Part shown: positions 1 through 11,134 of the stretch, piece by piece
Numbering within the stretch: position 1 is the first letter of the stretch
How the letters are laid out: every line of letters begins with the position of its first letter
Assembly (NCBI RefSeq): GCF_963576545.1
Contig: NW_026870563.1
Span: 248,001-312,000 of the forward strand
Direction: 5' to 3'
DNA from: Limanda limanda
Taxonomy: Eukaryota; Chordata; Actinopteri; Pleuronectiformes; Pleuronectidae
Length of the DNA stretch: 64,000 bases
The notes under the pieces: generated by a model
Told to the model about the DNA's origin: nothing
Database searches by the model: none
Seen by the model: only the letters and a program-made list of their open reading frames with translations
Program-made: the position numbers and the translations under genes

Positions 1-41
1 GTTAGGGTTAGGGTTAGGGATGAAAGCACATAGGAGAAAGA

Positions 42-198
42 GATATTCTTGAATAACTTTTTTTGTGAAGGTCGGAGAGACTTGCAAGTAGGCTCTACCC
101 CCACTAAATGGGGTAGCGCGCATCGATCGGTACCATCCTTGAGCTTCTCCGACTTTCGGAAGGGTTAGGGTTAGGGATGAAAGCACATAGGAGAAAGA
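42..198 (+). repeat. Short A monomer, 157 bp, with two TTAGGG hexamers (first of 24)
   Basis: This A unit has lost exactly one hexamer, leaving three GGG tracts instead of four. Similar short units have their hexamer tract near 160 (this one), 3060, 10145, 11100, 12545, 13508, 17530, 20425, 25410, 29742, 30212, 37930, 53060, 53700, 54343, 54651, 55613, 56571, 57207, 58963, 60083, 61681, 62645 and 63602. Twelve lie in the first 53 kb and twelve in the last 11 kb. The change is always one whole hexamer, as expected from slippage or unequal exchange inside the telomeric tract. Every short unit found keeps two hexamers; none has one or four. Confidence 0.93.
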
Positions 199-361
199 GA
201 TATTCTTGAATAACTTTTTTTGTGAAGGTCGGAGAGACTTGCAAGTAGGCTCTACCCCCACTAAATGGGGTAGCGCGCATCGATCGGTACCATCCTTGAG
301 CTTCTCCGACTTTCGGAAGGGTTAGGGTTAGGGTTAGGGATGAAAGCACATAGGAGAAAGA
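199..361 (+). repeat. Reference A monomer, 163 bp, with three TTAGGG hexamers
   Basis: This is a full-length A unit, numbered here from its GATATTC start. Unit positions 1-43 are the core shared with B. Position 18 onward has a T7 tract. Positions 58-72 form the short inverted repeat CCCCA-CTAAA-TGGGG. Positions 76-94 hold CGCGC, ATCGAT and the KpnI site GGTACC. Positions 30-37 (GTCGGAGA) and 105-112 (TCTCCGAC) are an 8-bp inverted repeat. Positions 121-141 are four GGG tracts separated by TTA, that is, three TTAGGG hexamers after a leading GGG. Positions 142-163 are an A-specific tail containing GAAAGCACATAGG. The consensus has seven CpG dinucleotides. About 290 copies exist; the subfamilies differ by one or a few bases, most often around unit positions 55, 74-78, 86-88, 97 and 115-118. 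Confidence 0.97.
319..339 (+). other. Minimal telomeric G-quadruplex motif, reference copy
   Basis: Four GGG tracts are separated by three TTA loops, the smallest telomeric sequence able to fold into an intramolecular three-tetrad G-quadruplex. The same tract occurs at unit positions 121-141 of almost all full-length A monomers, about 266 times. It also contains two overlapping matches to YTAGGGTTR, the known binding site of the TRF1/TRF2 Myb domains. Folding and protein binding are inferred from motif identity only. Confidence 0.8.
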
Positions 362-516
362 GATATTCTTGAATAACTTTTTTTGTGAAGGTCGGAGAGA
401 CTTGGAAAGTGGTTGCATCTGGACTAATTTGGGTCCTGCGGATCGATTGGTACCATCCCCGAGCTTGTACGACCTTCGGAAGAGGTCGACCGACGAAATT
501 CCCCCAAATCTGAGGA
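362..516 (+). repeat. Reference B monomer, 155 bp, without telomere hexamers (107 copies)
   Basis: This is the first complete B unit. Positions 1-43 match A exactly, positions 44-121 align to A without gaps at about 71% identity, and the last 34 bases (with the SalI site GTCGAC and AAATTCCCCCAAATCTG) are unrelated to the A tail. GAAGGTCG (26-33) and CGACCTTC (109-116) form an inverted repeat. B units start at: 362, 1169, 1650, 2131, 3095, 3739, 4220, 5190, 5997, 6478, 7285, 7766, 8736, 9217, 10179, 10660, 11135, 12105, 12580, 13544, 14025, 14506, 15150, 16120, 16601, 17565, 18046, 18527, 19334, 20461, 20779, 21260, 22067, 22874, 23681, 24162, 24806, 25607, 26088, 26732, 27376, 27857, 28175, 28819, 29299, 29774, 30249, 31056, 31537, 32018, 32662, 33143, 33950, 34431, 35401, 35882, 36363, 37007, 37651, 38126, 38770, 39414, 39895, 40213, 41183, 41501, 41982, 42463, 43270, 43751, 44395, 44713, 45031, 45512, 46319, 46903, 47547, 47865, 48346, 48664, 49145, 49952, 50536, 51180, 51824, 52142, 52622, 53260, 53898, 54373, 55174, 55812, 56293, 56768, 57406, 57887, 58205, 58686, 59161, 59642, 60280, 60761, 61405, 62206, 62844, 63325, 63800. 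Confidence 0.97.
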
Positions 517-3500
517 GATATTCTTGAATAACTTTTTTTGTGAAGGTCGGAGAGACTTGCAAGTAGGCTCTACCCCCACTAAATGGGGTTGCGCGCATCG
601 ATCGGTACCATCCTTGAGCTTCTCCGACTTTCGGAAGGGTTAGGGTTAGGGTTAGGGATGAAAGCACATAGGAGAAAGAGATATTCTTGAATAACTTTTT
701 TTGTGAAGGTCGGAGAGACTTGCAAGTAGGCTCTACCCCCACTAAATGGGGTAGCGCGCATCGATCGGTACCATCCTTGAGCTTCTCCGACTTTCGGAAG
801 GGTTAGGGTTAGGGTTAGGGATGAAAGCACATAGGAGAAAGAGATATTCTTGAATAACTTTTTTTGTGAAGGTCGGAGAGACTTGCAAGTAGGCTCTACC
901 CCCACTAAATGGGGTAGTGCGCATCGATCGGTACCATCCTTGAGCTTCTCCGACTTTCGGAAGGGTTAGGGTTAGGGTTAGGGATGAAAGCACATAGGAG
1001 AAAGAGATATTCTTGAATAACTTTTTTTGTGAAGGTCGGAGAGACTTGCAAGTAGGCTCTACCCCCACTAAATGGGGTAGCGCGCATCGATCGGTACCAT
1101 CCTTGAGCTTCTCCGACTTTTGAAAGGGTTAGGGTTAGGGTTAGGGATGAAAGCACATAGGAGAAAGAGATATTCTTGAATAACTTTTTTTGTGAAGGTC
1201 GGAGAGACTTGGAAAGTGGTTGCATCTGGACTAATTTGGGTCCTGCGGATCGATTGGTACCATCCCCGAGCTTGTACGACCTTCGGAAGAGGTCGACCGA
1301 CGAAATTCCCCCAAATCTGAGGAGATATTCTTAAATAACTTTTTTTGTGAAGGTCGGAGAGACTTGCAAGTAGGCTCTACCCCCACTAAATGGGGTTGCG
1401 CGCATCGATTGGTACCATCCTTGAGCTTCTCCGACTTTCGGAAGGGTTAGGGTTAGGGTTAGGGATGAAAGCACATAGGAGAAAGAGATATTCTTGAATA
1501 ACTTTTTTTGTGAAGGTCGGAGAGACTTGCAAGTAGGCTCTACCCCCACTAAATGGGGTAGCGCGCATCGATCGGTACCATCCTTGAGCTTCTCCGACTT
1601 TCGGAAGGGTTAGGGTTAGGGTTAGGGATGAAAGCACATAGGAGAAAGAGATATTCTTGAATAACTTTTTTTGTGAAGGTCGGAGAGACTTGGAAAGTGG
1701 TTGCATCTGGACTAATTTGGGTCCTGCGGATCGATTGGTACCATCCCCGAGCTTGTACGACCTTCGGAAGAGGTCGACCGACGAAATTCCCCCAAATCTG
1801 AGGAGATATTCTTGAATAACTTTTTTTGTGAAGGTCGGAGAGACTTGCAAGTAGGCTCTACCCCCACTAAATGGGGTAGCGCGCATCGATCGGTACCATC
1901 CTTGAGCTTCTCCGACTTTCGGAAGGGTTAGGGTTAGGGTTAGGGATGAAAGCACATAGGAGAAAGAGATATTCTTGAATAACTTTTTTTGTGAAGGTCG
2001 GAGAGACTTGCAAGTAGGCTCTACCCCCACTAAATGGGGTAGCGCGCATCGATCGGTACCATCTTTGAGCTTCTCCGACTTTCGGAAGGGTTAGGGTTAG
2101 GGTTAGGGATGAAAGCACATAGGAGAAAGAGATATTCTTGAATAACTTTTTTTGTGAAGGTCGGAGAGACTTGGAAAGTGGTTGCATCTGGACTAATTTG
2201 GGTCCTGCGGATCGATTGGTACCATCCCCGAGCTTGTACGACCTTCGGAAGAGGTCGACCGACGAAATTCCCCCAAATCTGAGGAGATATTCTTGAATAA
2301 CTTTTTTTGTGAAGGTCGGAGAGACTTGCAAGTAGGCTCTACCCCCACTAAATGGGGTAGCGCGCATCGATCGGTACCATCCTTGAGCTTTTCCGACTTT
2401 CGGAAGGGTTAGGGTTAGGGTTAGGGATGAAAGCACATAGGAGAAAGAGATATTCTTGAATAACTTTTTTTGTGAAGGTCGGAGAGACTTGCAAGTAGGC
2501 TCTACCCCCACTAAATGGGGTAGCGCGCATCGATCGGTACCATCCTTGAGCTTCTCCGACTTTCGGAAGGGTTAGGGTTAGGGTTAGGGATGAAAGCACA
2601 TAGGAGAAAGAGATATTCTTGAATAACTTTTTTTGTGAAGGTCGGAGAGACTTGCAAGTAGGCTCTACCCCCACTAAATGGGGTAGCGCGCATCGATCGG
2701 TACCATCCTTGAGCTTCTCCGACTTTCGGAAGGGTTAGGGTTAGGGTTAGGGATGAAAGCACATAGGAGAAAGAGATATTCTTGAATAACTTTTTTTGTG
2801 AAGGTCGGAGAGACTTGCAAGTAGGCTCTACCCCCACTAAATGGGGTAGTGCGCATCGATTGGTACCATCCTTGAGCTTCTCCGACTTTTGGAAGGGTTA
2901 GGGTTAGGGTTAGGGATGAAAGCACATAGGAGAAAGAGATATTCTTGAATAACTTTTTTTGTGAAGGTCGGAGAGACTTGCAAGTAGGCTCTACCCCCAC
3001 TAAATGGGGTAGCGCGCATCGATCGGTACCATCCTTGAGCTTCTCCGACTTTTGAAAGGGTTAGGGTTAGGGATGAAAGCACATAGGAGAAAGAGATATT
3101 CTTGAATAACTTTTTTTGTGAAGGTCGGAGAGACTTGAAAAGTGGTTGCATCTGGACTAATTTGGGTCCTGCGGATCGATTGGTACCATCCCCGAGCTTG
3201 TACGACCTTTGGAAGAGGTCGACCGACGAAATTCCCCCAAATCTGAGGAGATATTCTTGAATAACTTTTTTTGTGAAGGTCGGAGAGACTTGCAAGTAGG
3301 CTCTACCCCCACTAAATGGGGTAGCGAGCATAGATCGGTACCATCCTTGAGCTTCTCCGACTTTCGGAAGGGTTAGGGTTAGGGTTAGGGATGAAAGCAC
3401 ATAGGAGAAAGAGATATTCTTGAATAACTTTTTTTGTGAAGGTCGGAGAGACTTGCAAGTAGGCTCTACCCCCACTAAATGGGGTAGCGCGCATCGATCG

Positions 3501-5189
3501 GTACCATCCTTGAGCTTCTCCGACTTTCGGAAGGGTTAGGGTTAGGGTTAGGGATGAAAGCACATAGGAGAAAGAGATATTCTTGAATAACTTTTTTTGT
3601 GAAGGTCGGAGAGACTTGCAAGTAGGCTCTACCCCCACTAAATGGGGTAGTGCGCATCGATTGGTACCATCCTTGAGCTTCTCCGACTTTTGGAAGGGTT
3701 AGGGTTAGGGTTAGGGATGAAAGCACATAGGAGAAAGAGATATTCTTGAATAACTTTTTTTGTGAAGGTCGGAGAGACTTGGAAAGTGGTTGCATCTGGA
3801 CTAATTTGGGTCCTGCGGATCGATTGGTACCATCCCCGAGCTTGTACGACCTTCGGAAGAGGTCGACCGACGAAATTCCCCCAAATCTGAGGAGATATTC
3901 TTGAATAACTTTTTTTGTGAAGGTCGGAGAGACTTGCAAGTAGGCTCTACCCCCACTAAATGGGGTAGCGCGCATCGATCGGTACCATCCTTGAGCTTCT
4001 CCGACTTTCGGAAGGGTTAGGGTTAGGGTTAGGGATGAAAGCACATAGGAGAAAGAGATATTCTTGAATAACTTTTTTTGTGAAGGTCGGAGAGACTTGC
4101 AAGTAGGCTCTACCCCCACTAAATGGGGTAGCGCGCATCGATCGGTACCATCCTTGAGCTTCTCCGACTTTCGGAAGGGTTAGGGTTAGGGTTAGGGATG
4201 AAAGCACATAGGAGAAAGAGATATTCTTGAATGACTTTTTTTGTGAAGGTCGGAGAGACTTGGAAAGTGGTTGCATCTGGACTAATTTGGGTCCTGCGGA
4301 TCGATTGGTACCATCCCCGAGCTTGTACGACCTTCGGAAGAGGTCGACCGACGAAATTCCCCCAAATCTGAGGAGATATTCTTGAATAACTTTTTTTGTG
4401 AAGGTCGGAGAGACTTGCAAGTAGGCTTTACCCCCACTAAATGGGGTAGCGCGCATCGATCGGTACCATCCTTGAGCTTCTCCGACTTTCGGAAGGGTTA
4501 GGGTTAGGGTTAGGGATGAAAGCACATAGGAGAAAGAGATATTCTTGAATAACTTTTTTTGTGAAGGTCGGAGAGACTTGCAAGTAGGCTCTACCCCCAC
4601 TAAATGGGGTAGCGCGCATCGATCGATACCATCCTTGAGCTTCTCCGACTTTCGGAAGGGTTAGGGTTAGGGTTAGGGATGAAAGCACATAGGAGAAAGA
4701 GATATTCTTGAATAACTTTTTTTGTGAAGGTCGGAGAGACTTGCAAGTAGGCTTTACCCCCACTAAATGGGGTAGCGCGCATCGATCGGTACCATCCTTG
4801 AGCTTCTCCGACTTTCGGAAGGGTTAGGGTTAGGGTTAGGGATGAAAGCACATAGGAGAAAGAGATATTCTTGAATAACTTTTTTTGTGAAGGTCGGAGA
4901 GACTTGCAAGTAGGCTCTACCCCCACTAAATGGGGTAGTGCGCATCGATCGGTACCATCCTTGAGCTTCTCCGACTTTCGGAAGGGTTAGGGTTAGGGTT
5001 AGGGATGAAAGCACATAGGAGAAAGAGATATTCTTGAATAACTTTTTTTGTGAAGGTCGGAGAGACTTGCAAGTAGGCTCTACCCCCACTAAATGGGGTA
5101 GCGCGCATCGATCGGTACCATCTTTGAGCTTCTCCGACTTTCGGAAGGGTTAGGGTTAGGGTTAGGGATGAAAGCACATAGGAGAAAGA

Positions 5190-7765
5190 GATATTCTTGA
5201 ATAACTTTTTTTGTGAAGGTCGGAGAGACTTGGAAAGTGGTTGCATCTGGACTAATTTGGGTCCTGCGGATCGATTGGTACCATCCCCGAGCTTGTACGA
5301 CCTTCGGAAGAGGTCGACCGACGAAATTCCCCCAAATCTGAGGAGATATTCTTGAATAACTTTTTTTGTGAAGGTCGGAGAGACTTGCAAGTAGGCTCTA
5401 CCCCCACTAAATGGGGTAGCGCGCATCGATCGGTACCATCCTTGAGCTTTTCCGACTTTCGGAAGGGTTAGGGTTAGGGTTAGGGATGAAAGCACATAGG
5501 AGAAAGAGATATTCTTGAATAACTTTTTTTGTGAAGGTCGGAGAGACTTGCAAGTAGGCTCTACCCCCACTAAATGGGGTAGCGCGCATCGATCGGTACC
5601 ATCCTTGAGCTTCTCCGACTTTCGGAAGGGTTAGGGTTAGGGTTAGGGATGAAAGCACATAGGAGAAAGAGATATTCTTGAATAACTTTTTTTGTGAAGG
5701 TCGGAGAGACTTGCAAGTAGGCTCTACCCCCACTAAATGGGGTAGCGCGCATCGATCGGTACCATCCTTGAGCTTCTCCGACTTTCGGAAGGGTTAGGGT
5801 TAGGGTTAGGGATGAAAGCACATAGGAGAAAGAGATATTCTTGAATAACTTTTTTTGTGAAGGTCGGAGAGACTTGCAAGTAGGCTCTACCCCCACTAAA
5901 TGGGGTAGTGCGCATCGATTGGTACCATCCTTGAGCTTCTCCGACTTTTGGAAGGGTTAGGGTTAGGGTTAGGGATGAAAGCACATAGGAGAAAGAGATA
6001 TTCTTGAATAACTTTTTTTGTGAAGGTCGGAGAGACTTGGAAAGTGGTTGCATCTGGACTAATTTGGGTCCTGCGGATCGATTGGTACCATCCCCGAGCT
6101 TGTACGACCTTCGGAAGAGGTCGACCGACGAAATTCCCCCAAATCTGAGGAGATATTCTTGAATAACTTTTTTTGTGAAGGTCGGAGAGACTTGCAAGTA
6201 GGCTCTACCCCCACTAAATGGGGTAGCGCGCATCGATCGGTACCATCCTTGAGCTTCTCCGACTTTCGGAAGGGTTAGGGTTAGGGTTAGGGATGAAAGC
6301 ACATAGGAGAAAGAGATATTCTTGAATAACTTTTTTTGTGAAGGTCGGAGAGACTTGCAAGTAGGCTCTACCCCCACTAAATGGGGTAGCGCGCATCGAT
6401 CGGTACCATCGTTGAGCTTCTCCGACTTTCGGAAGGGTTAGGGTTAGGGTTAGGGATGAAAGCACATAGGAGAAAGAGATATTCTTGAATAACTTTTTTT
6501 GTGAAGGTCGGAGAGACTTGGAAAGTGGTTGCATCTGGACTAATTTGGGTCCTGCGGATCGATTGGTACCATCCCCGAGCTTGTACGACCTTCGGAAGAG
6601 GTCGACCGACGAAATTCCCCCAAATCTGAGGAGATATTCTTGAATAACTTTTTTTGTGAAGGTCGGAGAGACTTGCAAGTAGGCTCTACCCCCACTAAAT
6701 GGGGTAGCGCGCATCGATCGGTACCATCCTTGAGCTTTTCCGACTTTCGGAAGGGTTAGGGTTAGGGTTAGGGATGAAAGCACATAGGAGAAAGAGATAT
6801 TCTTGAATAACTTTTTTTGTGAAGGTCGGAGAGACTTGCAAGTAGGCTCTACCCCCACTAAATGGGGTAGCGCGCATCGATCGGTACCATCCTTGAGCTT
6901 CTCCGACTTTCGGAAGGGTTAGGGTTAGGGTTAGGGATGAAAGCACATAGGAGAAAGAGATATTCTTGAATAACTTTTTTTGTGAAGGTCGGAGAGACTT
7001 GCAAGTAGGCTCTACCCCCACTAAATGGGGTAGCGCGCATCGATCGGTACCATCCTTGAGCTTCTCCGACTTTCGGAAGGGTTAGGGTTAGGGTTAGGGA
7101 TGAAAGCACATAGGAGAAAGAGATATTCTTGAATAACTTTTTTTGTGAAGGTCGGAGAGACTTGCAAGTAGGCTCTACCCCCACTAAATGGGGTAGTGCG
7201 CATCGATTGGTACCATCCTTGAGCTTCTCCGACTTTTGGAAGGGTTAGGGTTAGGGTTAGGGATGAAAGCACATAGGAGAAAGAGATATTCTTGAATAAC
7301 TTTTTTTGTGAAGGTCGGAGAGACTTGGAAAGTGGTTGCATCTGGACTAATTTGGGTCCTGCGGATCGATTGGTACCATCCCCGAGCTTGTACGACCTTC
7401 GGAAGAGGTCGACCGACGAAATTCCCCCAAATCTGAGGAGATATTCTTGAATAACTTTTTTTGTGAAGGTCGGAGAGACTTGCAAGTAGGCTCTACCCCC
7501 ACTAAATGGGGTAGCGCGCATCGATCGGTACCATCCTTGAGCTTCTCCGACTTTCGGAAGGGTTAGGGTTAGGGTTAGGGATGAAAGCACATAGGAGAAA
7601 GAGATATTCTTGAATAACTTTTTTTGTGAAGGTCGGAGAGACTTGCAAGTAGGCTCTACCCCCACTAAATGGGGTAGCGCGCATCGATCGGTACCATCCT
7701 TGAGCTTCTCCGACTTTCGGAAGGGTTAGGGTTAGGGTTAGGGATGAAAGCACATAGGAGAAAGA
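5190..7765. repeat. Tandem higher-order repeat, 1288 bp x 2 (B-4A-B-2A)
   Basis: Two adjacent copies, 5190-6477 and 6478-7765, each read B, A, A, A, A, B, A, A with B spacings... the first copy starts at the B at 5190 (spacing 807, then 481) and the second starts at the B at 6478 (spacing 807, then 481). Diagnostic variants CTTTTCCGAC and CTTTGAGC recur at the same places in both copies, at an exact 1288-bp offset. The same module continues into a block copied 26.7 kb to the right. Recent tandem duplication by unequal exchange is the simplest explanation. Confidence 0.88.
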
Positions 7766-10700
7766 GATATTCTTGAATGACTTTTTTTGTGAAGGTCGGA
7801 GAGACTTGGAAAGTGGTTGCATCTGGACTAATTTGGGTCCTGCGGATCGATTGGTACCATCCCCGAGCTTGTACGACCTTCGGAAGAGGTCGACCGACGA
7901 AATTCCCCCAAATCTGAGGAGATATTCTTGAATAACTTTTTTTGTGAAGGTCGGAGAGACTTGCAAGTAGGCTTTACCCCCACTAAATGGGGTAGCGCGC
8001 ATCGATCGGTACCATCCTTGAGCTTCTCCGACTTTCGGAAGGGTTAGGGTTAGGGTTAGGGATGAAAGCACATAGGAGAAAGAGATATTCTTGAATAACT
8101 TTTTTTGTGAAGGTCGGAGAGACTTGCAAGTAGGCTCTACCCCCACTAAATGGGGTAGCGCGCATCGATCGATACCATCCTTGAGCTTCTCCGACTTTCG
8201 GAAGGGTTAGGGTTAGGGTTAGGGATGAAAGCACATAGGAGAAAGAGATATTCTTGAATAACTTTTTTTGTGAAGGTCGGAGAGACTTGCAAGTAGGCTC
8301 TACCCCCACTAAATGGGGTAGCGCGCATCGATCTGTACCATCCTTGAGCTTCTCCGACTTTCGGAAGGGTTAGGGTTAGGGTTAGGGATGAAAGCACATA
8401 GGAGAAAGAGATATTCTTGAATAACTTTTTTTGTGAAGGTCGGAGAGACTTGCAAGTAGGCTCTACCCCCACTAAATGGGGTAGTGCGCATCGATCGGTA
8501 CCATCCTTGAGCTTCTCCGACTTTCGGAAGGGTTAGGGTTAGGGTTAGGGATGAAAGCACATAGGAGAAAGAGATATTCTTGAATAACTTTTTTTGTGAA
8601 GGTCGGAGAGACTTGCAAGTAGGCTCTACCCCCACTAAATGGGGTAGCGCGCATCGATCGGTACCATCCTTGAGCTTCTCCGACTTTTGAAAGGGTTAGG
8701 GTTAGGGTTAGGGATGAAAGCACATAGGAGAAAGAGATATTCTTGAATAACTTTTTTTGTGAAGGTCGGAGAGACTTGGAAAGTGGTTGCATCTGGACTA
8801 ATTTGGGTCCTGCGGATCGATTGGTACCATCCCCGAGCTTGTACGACCTTCGGAAGAGGTCGACCGACGAAATTCCCCCAAATCTGAGGAGATATTCTTA
8901 AATAACTTTTTTTGTGAAGGTCGGAGAGACTTGCAAGTAGGCTCTACCCCCACTAAATGGGGTTGCGCGCATCGATCGGTACCATCCTTGAGCTTCTCCG
9001 ACTTTCGGAAGGGTTAGGGTTAGGGTTAGGGATGAAAGCACATAGGAGAAAGAGATATTCTTGAATAACTTTTTTTGTGAAGGTCGGAGAGACTTGCAAG
9101 TAGGCTCTACCCCCACTAAATGGGGTAGCGCGCATCGATCGGTACCATCCTTGAGCTTCTCCGACTTTCGGAAGGGTTAGGGTTAGGGTTAGGGATGAAA
9201 GCACATAGGAGAAAGAGATATTCTTGAATAACTTTTTTTGTGAAGGTCGGAGAGACTTGGAAAGTGGTTGCATCTGGACTAATTTGGGTCCTGCGGATCG
9301 ATTGGTACCATCCCCGAGCTTGTACGACCTTCGGAAGAGGTCGACCGACGAAATTCCCCCAAATCTGAGGAGATATTCTTGAATAACTTTTTTTGTGAAG
9401 GTCGGAGAGACTTGCAAGTAGGCTTTACCCCCACTAAATGGGGTAGCGCGCATCGATCGGTACCATCCTTGAGCTTCTCCGACTTTCGGAAGGGTTAGGG
9501 TTAGGGTTAGGGATGAAAGCACATAGGAGAAAGAGATATTCTTGAATAACTTTTTTTGTGAAGGTCGGAGAGACTTGCAAGTAGGCTCTACCCCCACTAA
9601 ATGGGGTAGCGCGCATCGATCGATACCATCCTTGAGCTTCTCCGACTTTCGGAAGGGTTAGGGTTAGGGTTAGGGATGAAAGCACATAGGAGAAAGAGAT
9701 ATTCTTGAATAACGTTTTTTGTGAAGGTCGGAGAGACTTGCAAGTAGGCTCTACCCCCACTAAATGGGGTAGCGCGCATCGATCGGTACCATCCTTGAGC
9801 TTCTCCGACTTTCGGAAGGGTTAGGGTTAGGGTTAGGGATGAAAGCACATAGGAGAAAGAGATATTCTTGAATAACTTTTTTTGTGAAGGTCGGAGAGAC
9901 TTGCAAGTAGGCTCTACCCCCACTAAATGGGGTAGTGCGCATCGATCGGTACCATCCTTGAGCTTCTCCGACTTTCGGAAGGGTTAGGGTTAGGGTTAGG
10001 GATGAAAGCACATAGGAGAAAGAGATATTCTTGAATAACTTTTTTTGTGAAGGTCGGAGAGACTTGCAAGTAGGCTCTACCCCCACTAAATGGGGTAGCG
10101 CGCATCGATCGGTACCATCCTTGAGCTTCTCCGACTTTTGAAAGGGTTAGGGTTAGGGATGAAAGCACATAGGAGAAAGATATTCTTGAATAACTTTTTT
10201 TGTGAAGGTCGGAGAGACTTGGAAAGTGGTTGCATCTGGACTAATTTGGGTCCTGCGGATCGATTGGTACCATCCCCGAGCTTGTACGACCTTCGGAAGA
10301 GGTCGACCGACGAAATTCCCCCAAATCTGAGGAGATATTCTTAAATAACTTTTTTTGTGAAGGTCGGAGAGACTTGCAAGTAGGCTCTACCCCCACTAAA
10401 TGGGGTTGCGCGCATCGATCGGTACCATCCTTGAGCTTCTCCGACTTTCGGAAGGGTTAGGGTTAGGGTTAGGGATGAAAGCACATAGGAGAAAGAGATA
10501 TTCTTGAATAACTTTTTTTGTGAAGGTCGGAGAGACTTGCAAGTAGGCTCTACCCCCACTAAATGGGGTAGCGCGCATCGATCGGTACCATCGTTGAGCT
10601 TCTCCGACTTTCGGAAGGGTTAGGGTTAGGGTTAGGGATGAAAGCACATAGGAGAAAGAGATATTCTTGAATAACTTTTTTTGTGAAGGTCGGAGAGACT

Positions 10701-11134
10701 TGGAAAGTGGTTGCATCTGGACTAATTTGGGTCCTGCGGATCGATTGGTACCATCCCTGAGCTTGTACGACCTTCGGAAGAGGTCGACCGACGAAATTCC
10801 CCCAAATCTGAGGAGATATTCTTGAATAACTTTTTTTGTGAAGGTCGGAGAGACTTGCAAGTAGGCTCTACCCCCACTAAATGGGGTAGCGCGCATCGAT
10901 CGGTACCATCCTTGAGCTTCTCCGACTTTCGGAAGGGTTAGGGTTAGGGTTAGGGATGAAAGCACATAGGAGAAAGAGATATTCTTGAATAACTTTTTTT
11001 GTGAAGGTCGGAGAGACTTGCAAGTAGGCTCTACCCCCACTAAATGGGGTAGCGCGCATCGATCGGTACCATCTTTGAGCTTCTCCGACTTTCGGAAGGG
11101 TTAGGGTTAGGGATGAAAGCACATAGGAGAAAGA
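7766..11134. repeat. Higher-order repeat of about 1451 bp (B-5A-B-2A), copies 1 and 2 plus spacer
   Basis: Copy 1 is 7766-9216 (1451 bp). Copy 2 is 9217-10659 (1443 bp; one hexamer lost near 10145 and two bases, GA, missing near 10171-10182). A B-2A unit (10660-11134) follows. The order of single-base markers is shared: GGCTTTACC, then GATCGATACC, then GTAGTGCGC, then TTTTGAAAGG, then TTCTTAAATAAC, then GGGGTTGCGCGC. GATCTGTACC, near 8333, is present in copy 1 but not in copy 2. Confidence 0.87.

Larger units (their letters stand above)
1..5189. repeat. Left segment of array, irregular A/B spacing
   Basis: Seven B units (starting 362, 1169, 1650, 2131, 3095, 3739, 4220) are followed by A runs of 4, 2, 2, 5, 3, 2 and 5. 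No tandem higher-order period runs through the whole segment. Subfamily variants familiar from elsewhere are present: TTCTTAAATAAC near 1329, GAATGACTT near 4232 and GGCTTTACC near 4425 and 4752. This indicates that the segment is a mosaic of the same higher-order repeats seen further right. B at 3095 has GAAAAG in place of GGAAAG, a variant shared only with the B at 62844. Nothing other than satellite is present. Confidence 0.85.

Noticed and set aside
379..420. Pol III promoter (A box-like TGGAAAGTGG) with the T7 tract as terminator
   Set aside because: The A-box match is poor, no B box (GGTTCGANNCC) is present, and the T7 tract lies upstream of the candidate. I see no tRNA or SINE structure.
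476..490. CENP-B box in B (TTCGGAAGAGGTCGA)
   Set aside because: It matches TTCG and the central A of the box, but only one of the four CGGG bases. About six of nine essential bases is not enough to call a site.
10138..10344. Single plus-strand open frame of 68 codons
   Set aside because: It exists only because a 2-bp deletion and a lost hexamer shift the frame in one copy. No related plus-strand frame is open elsewhere.
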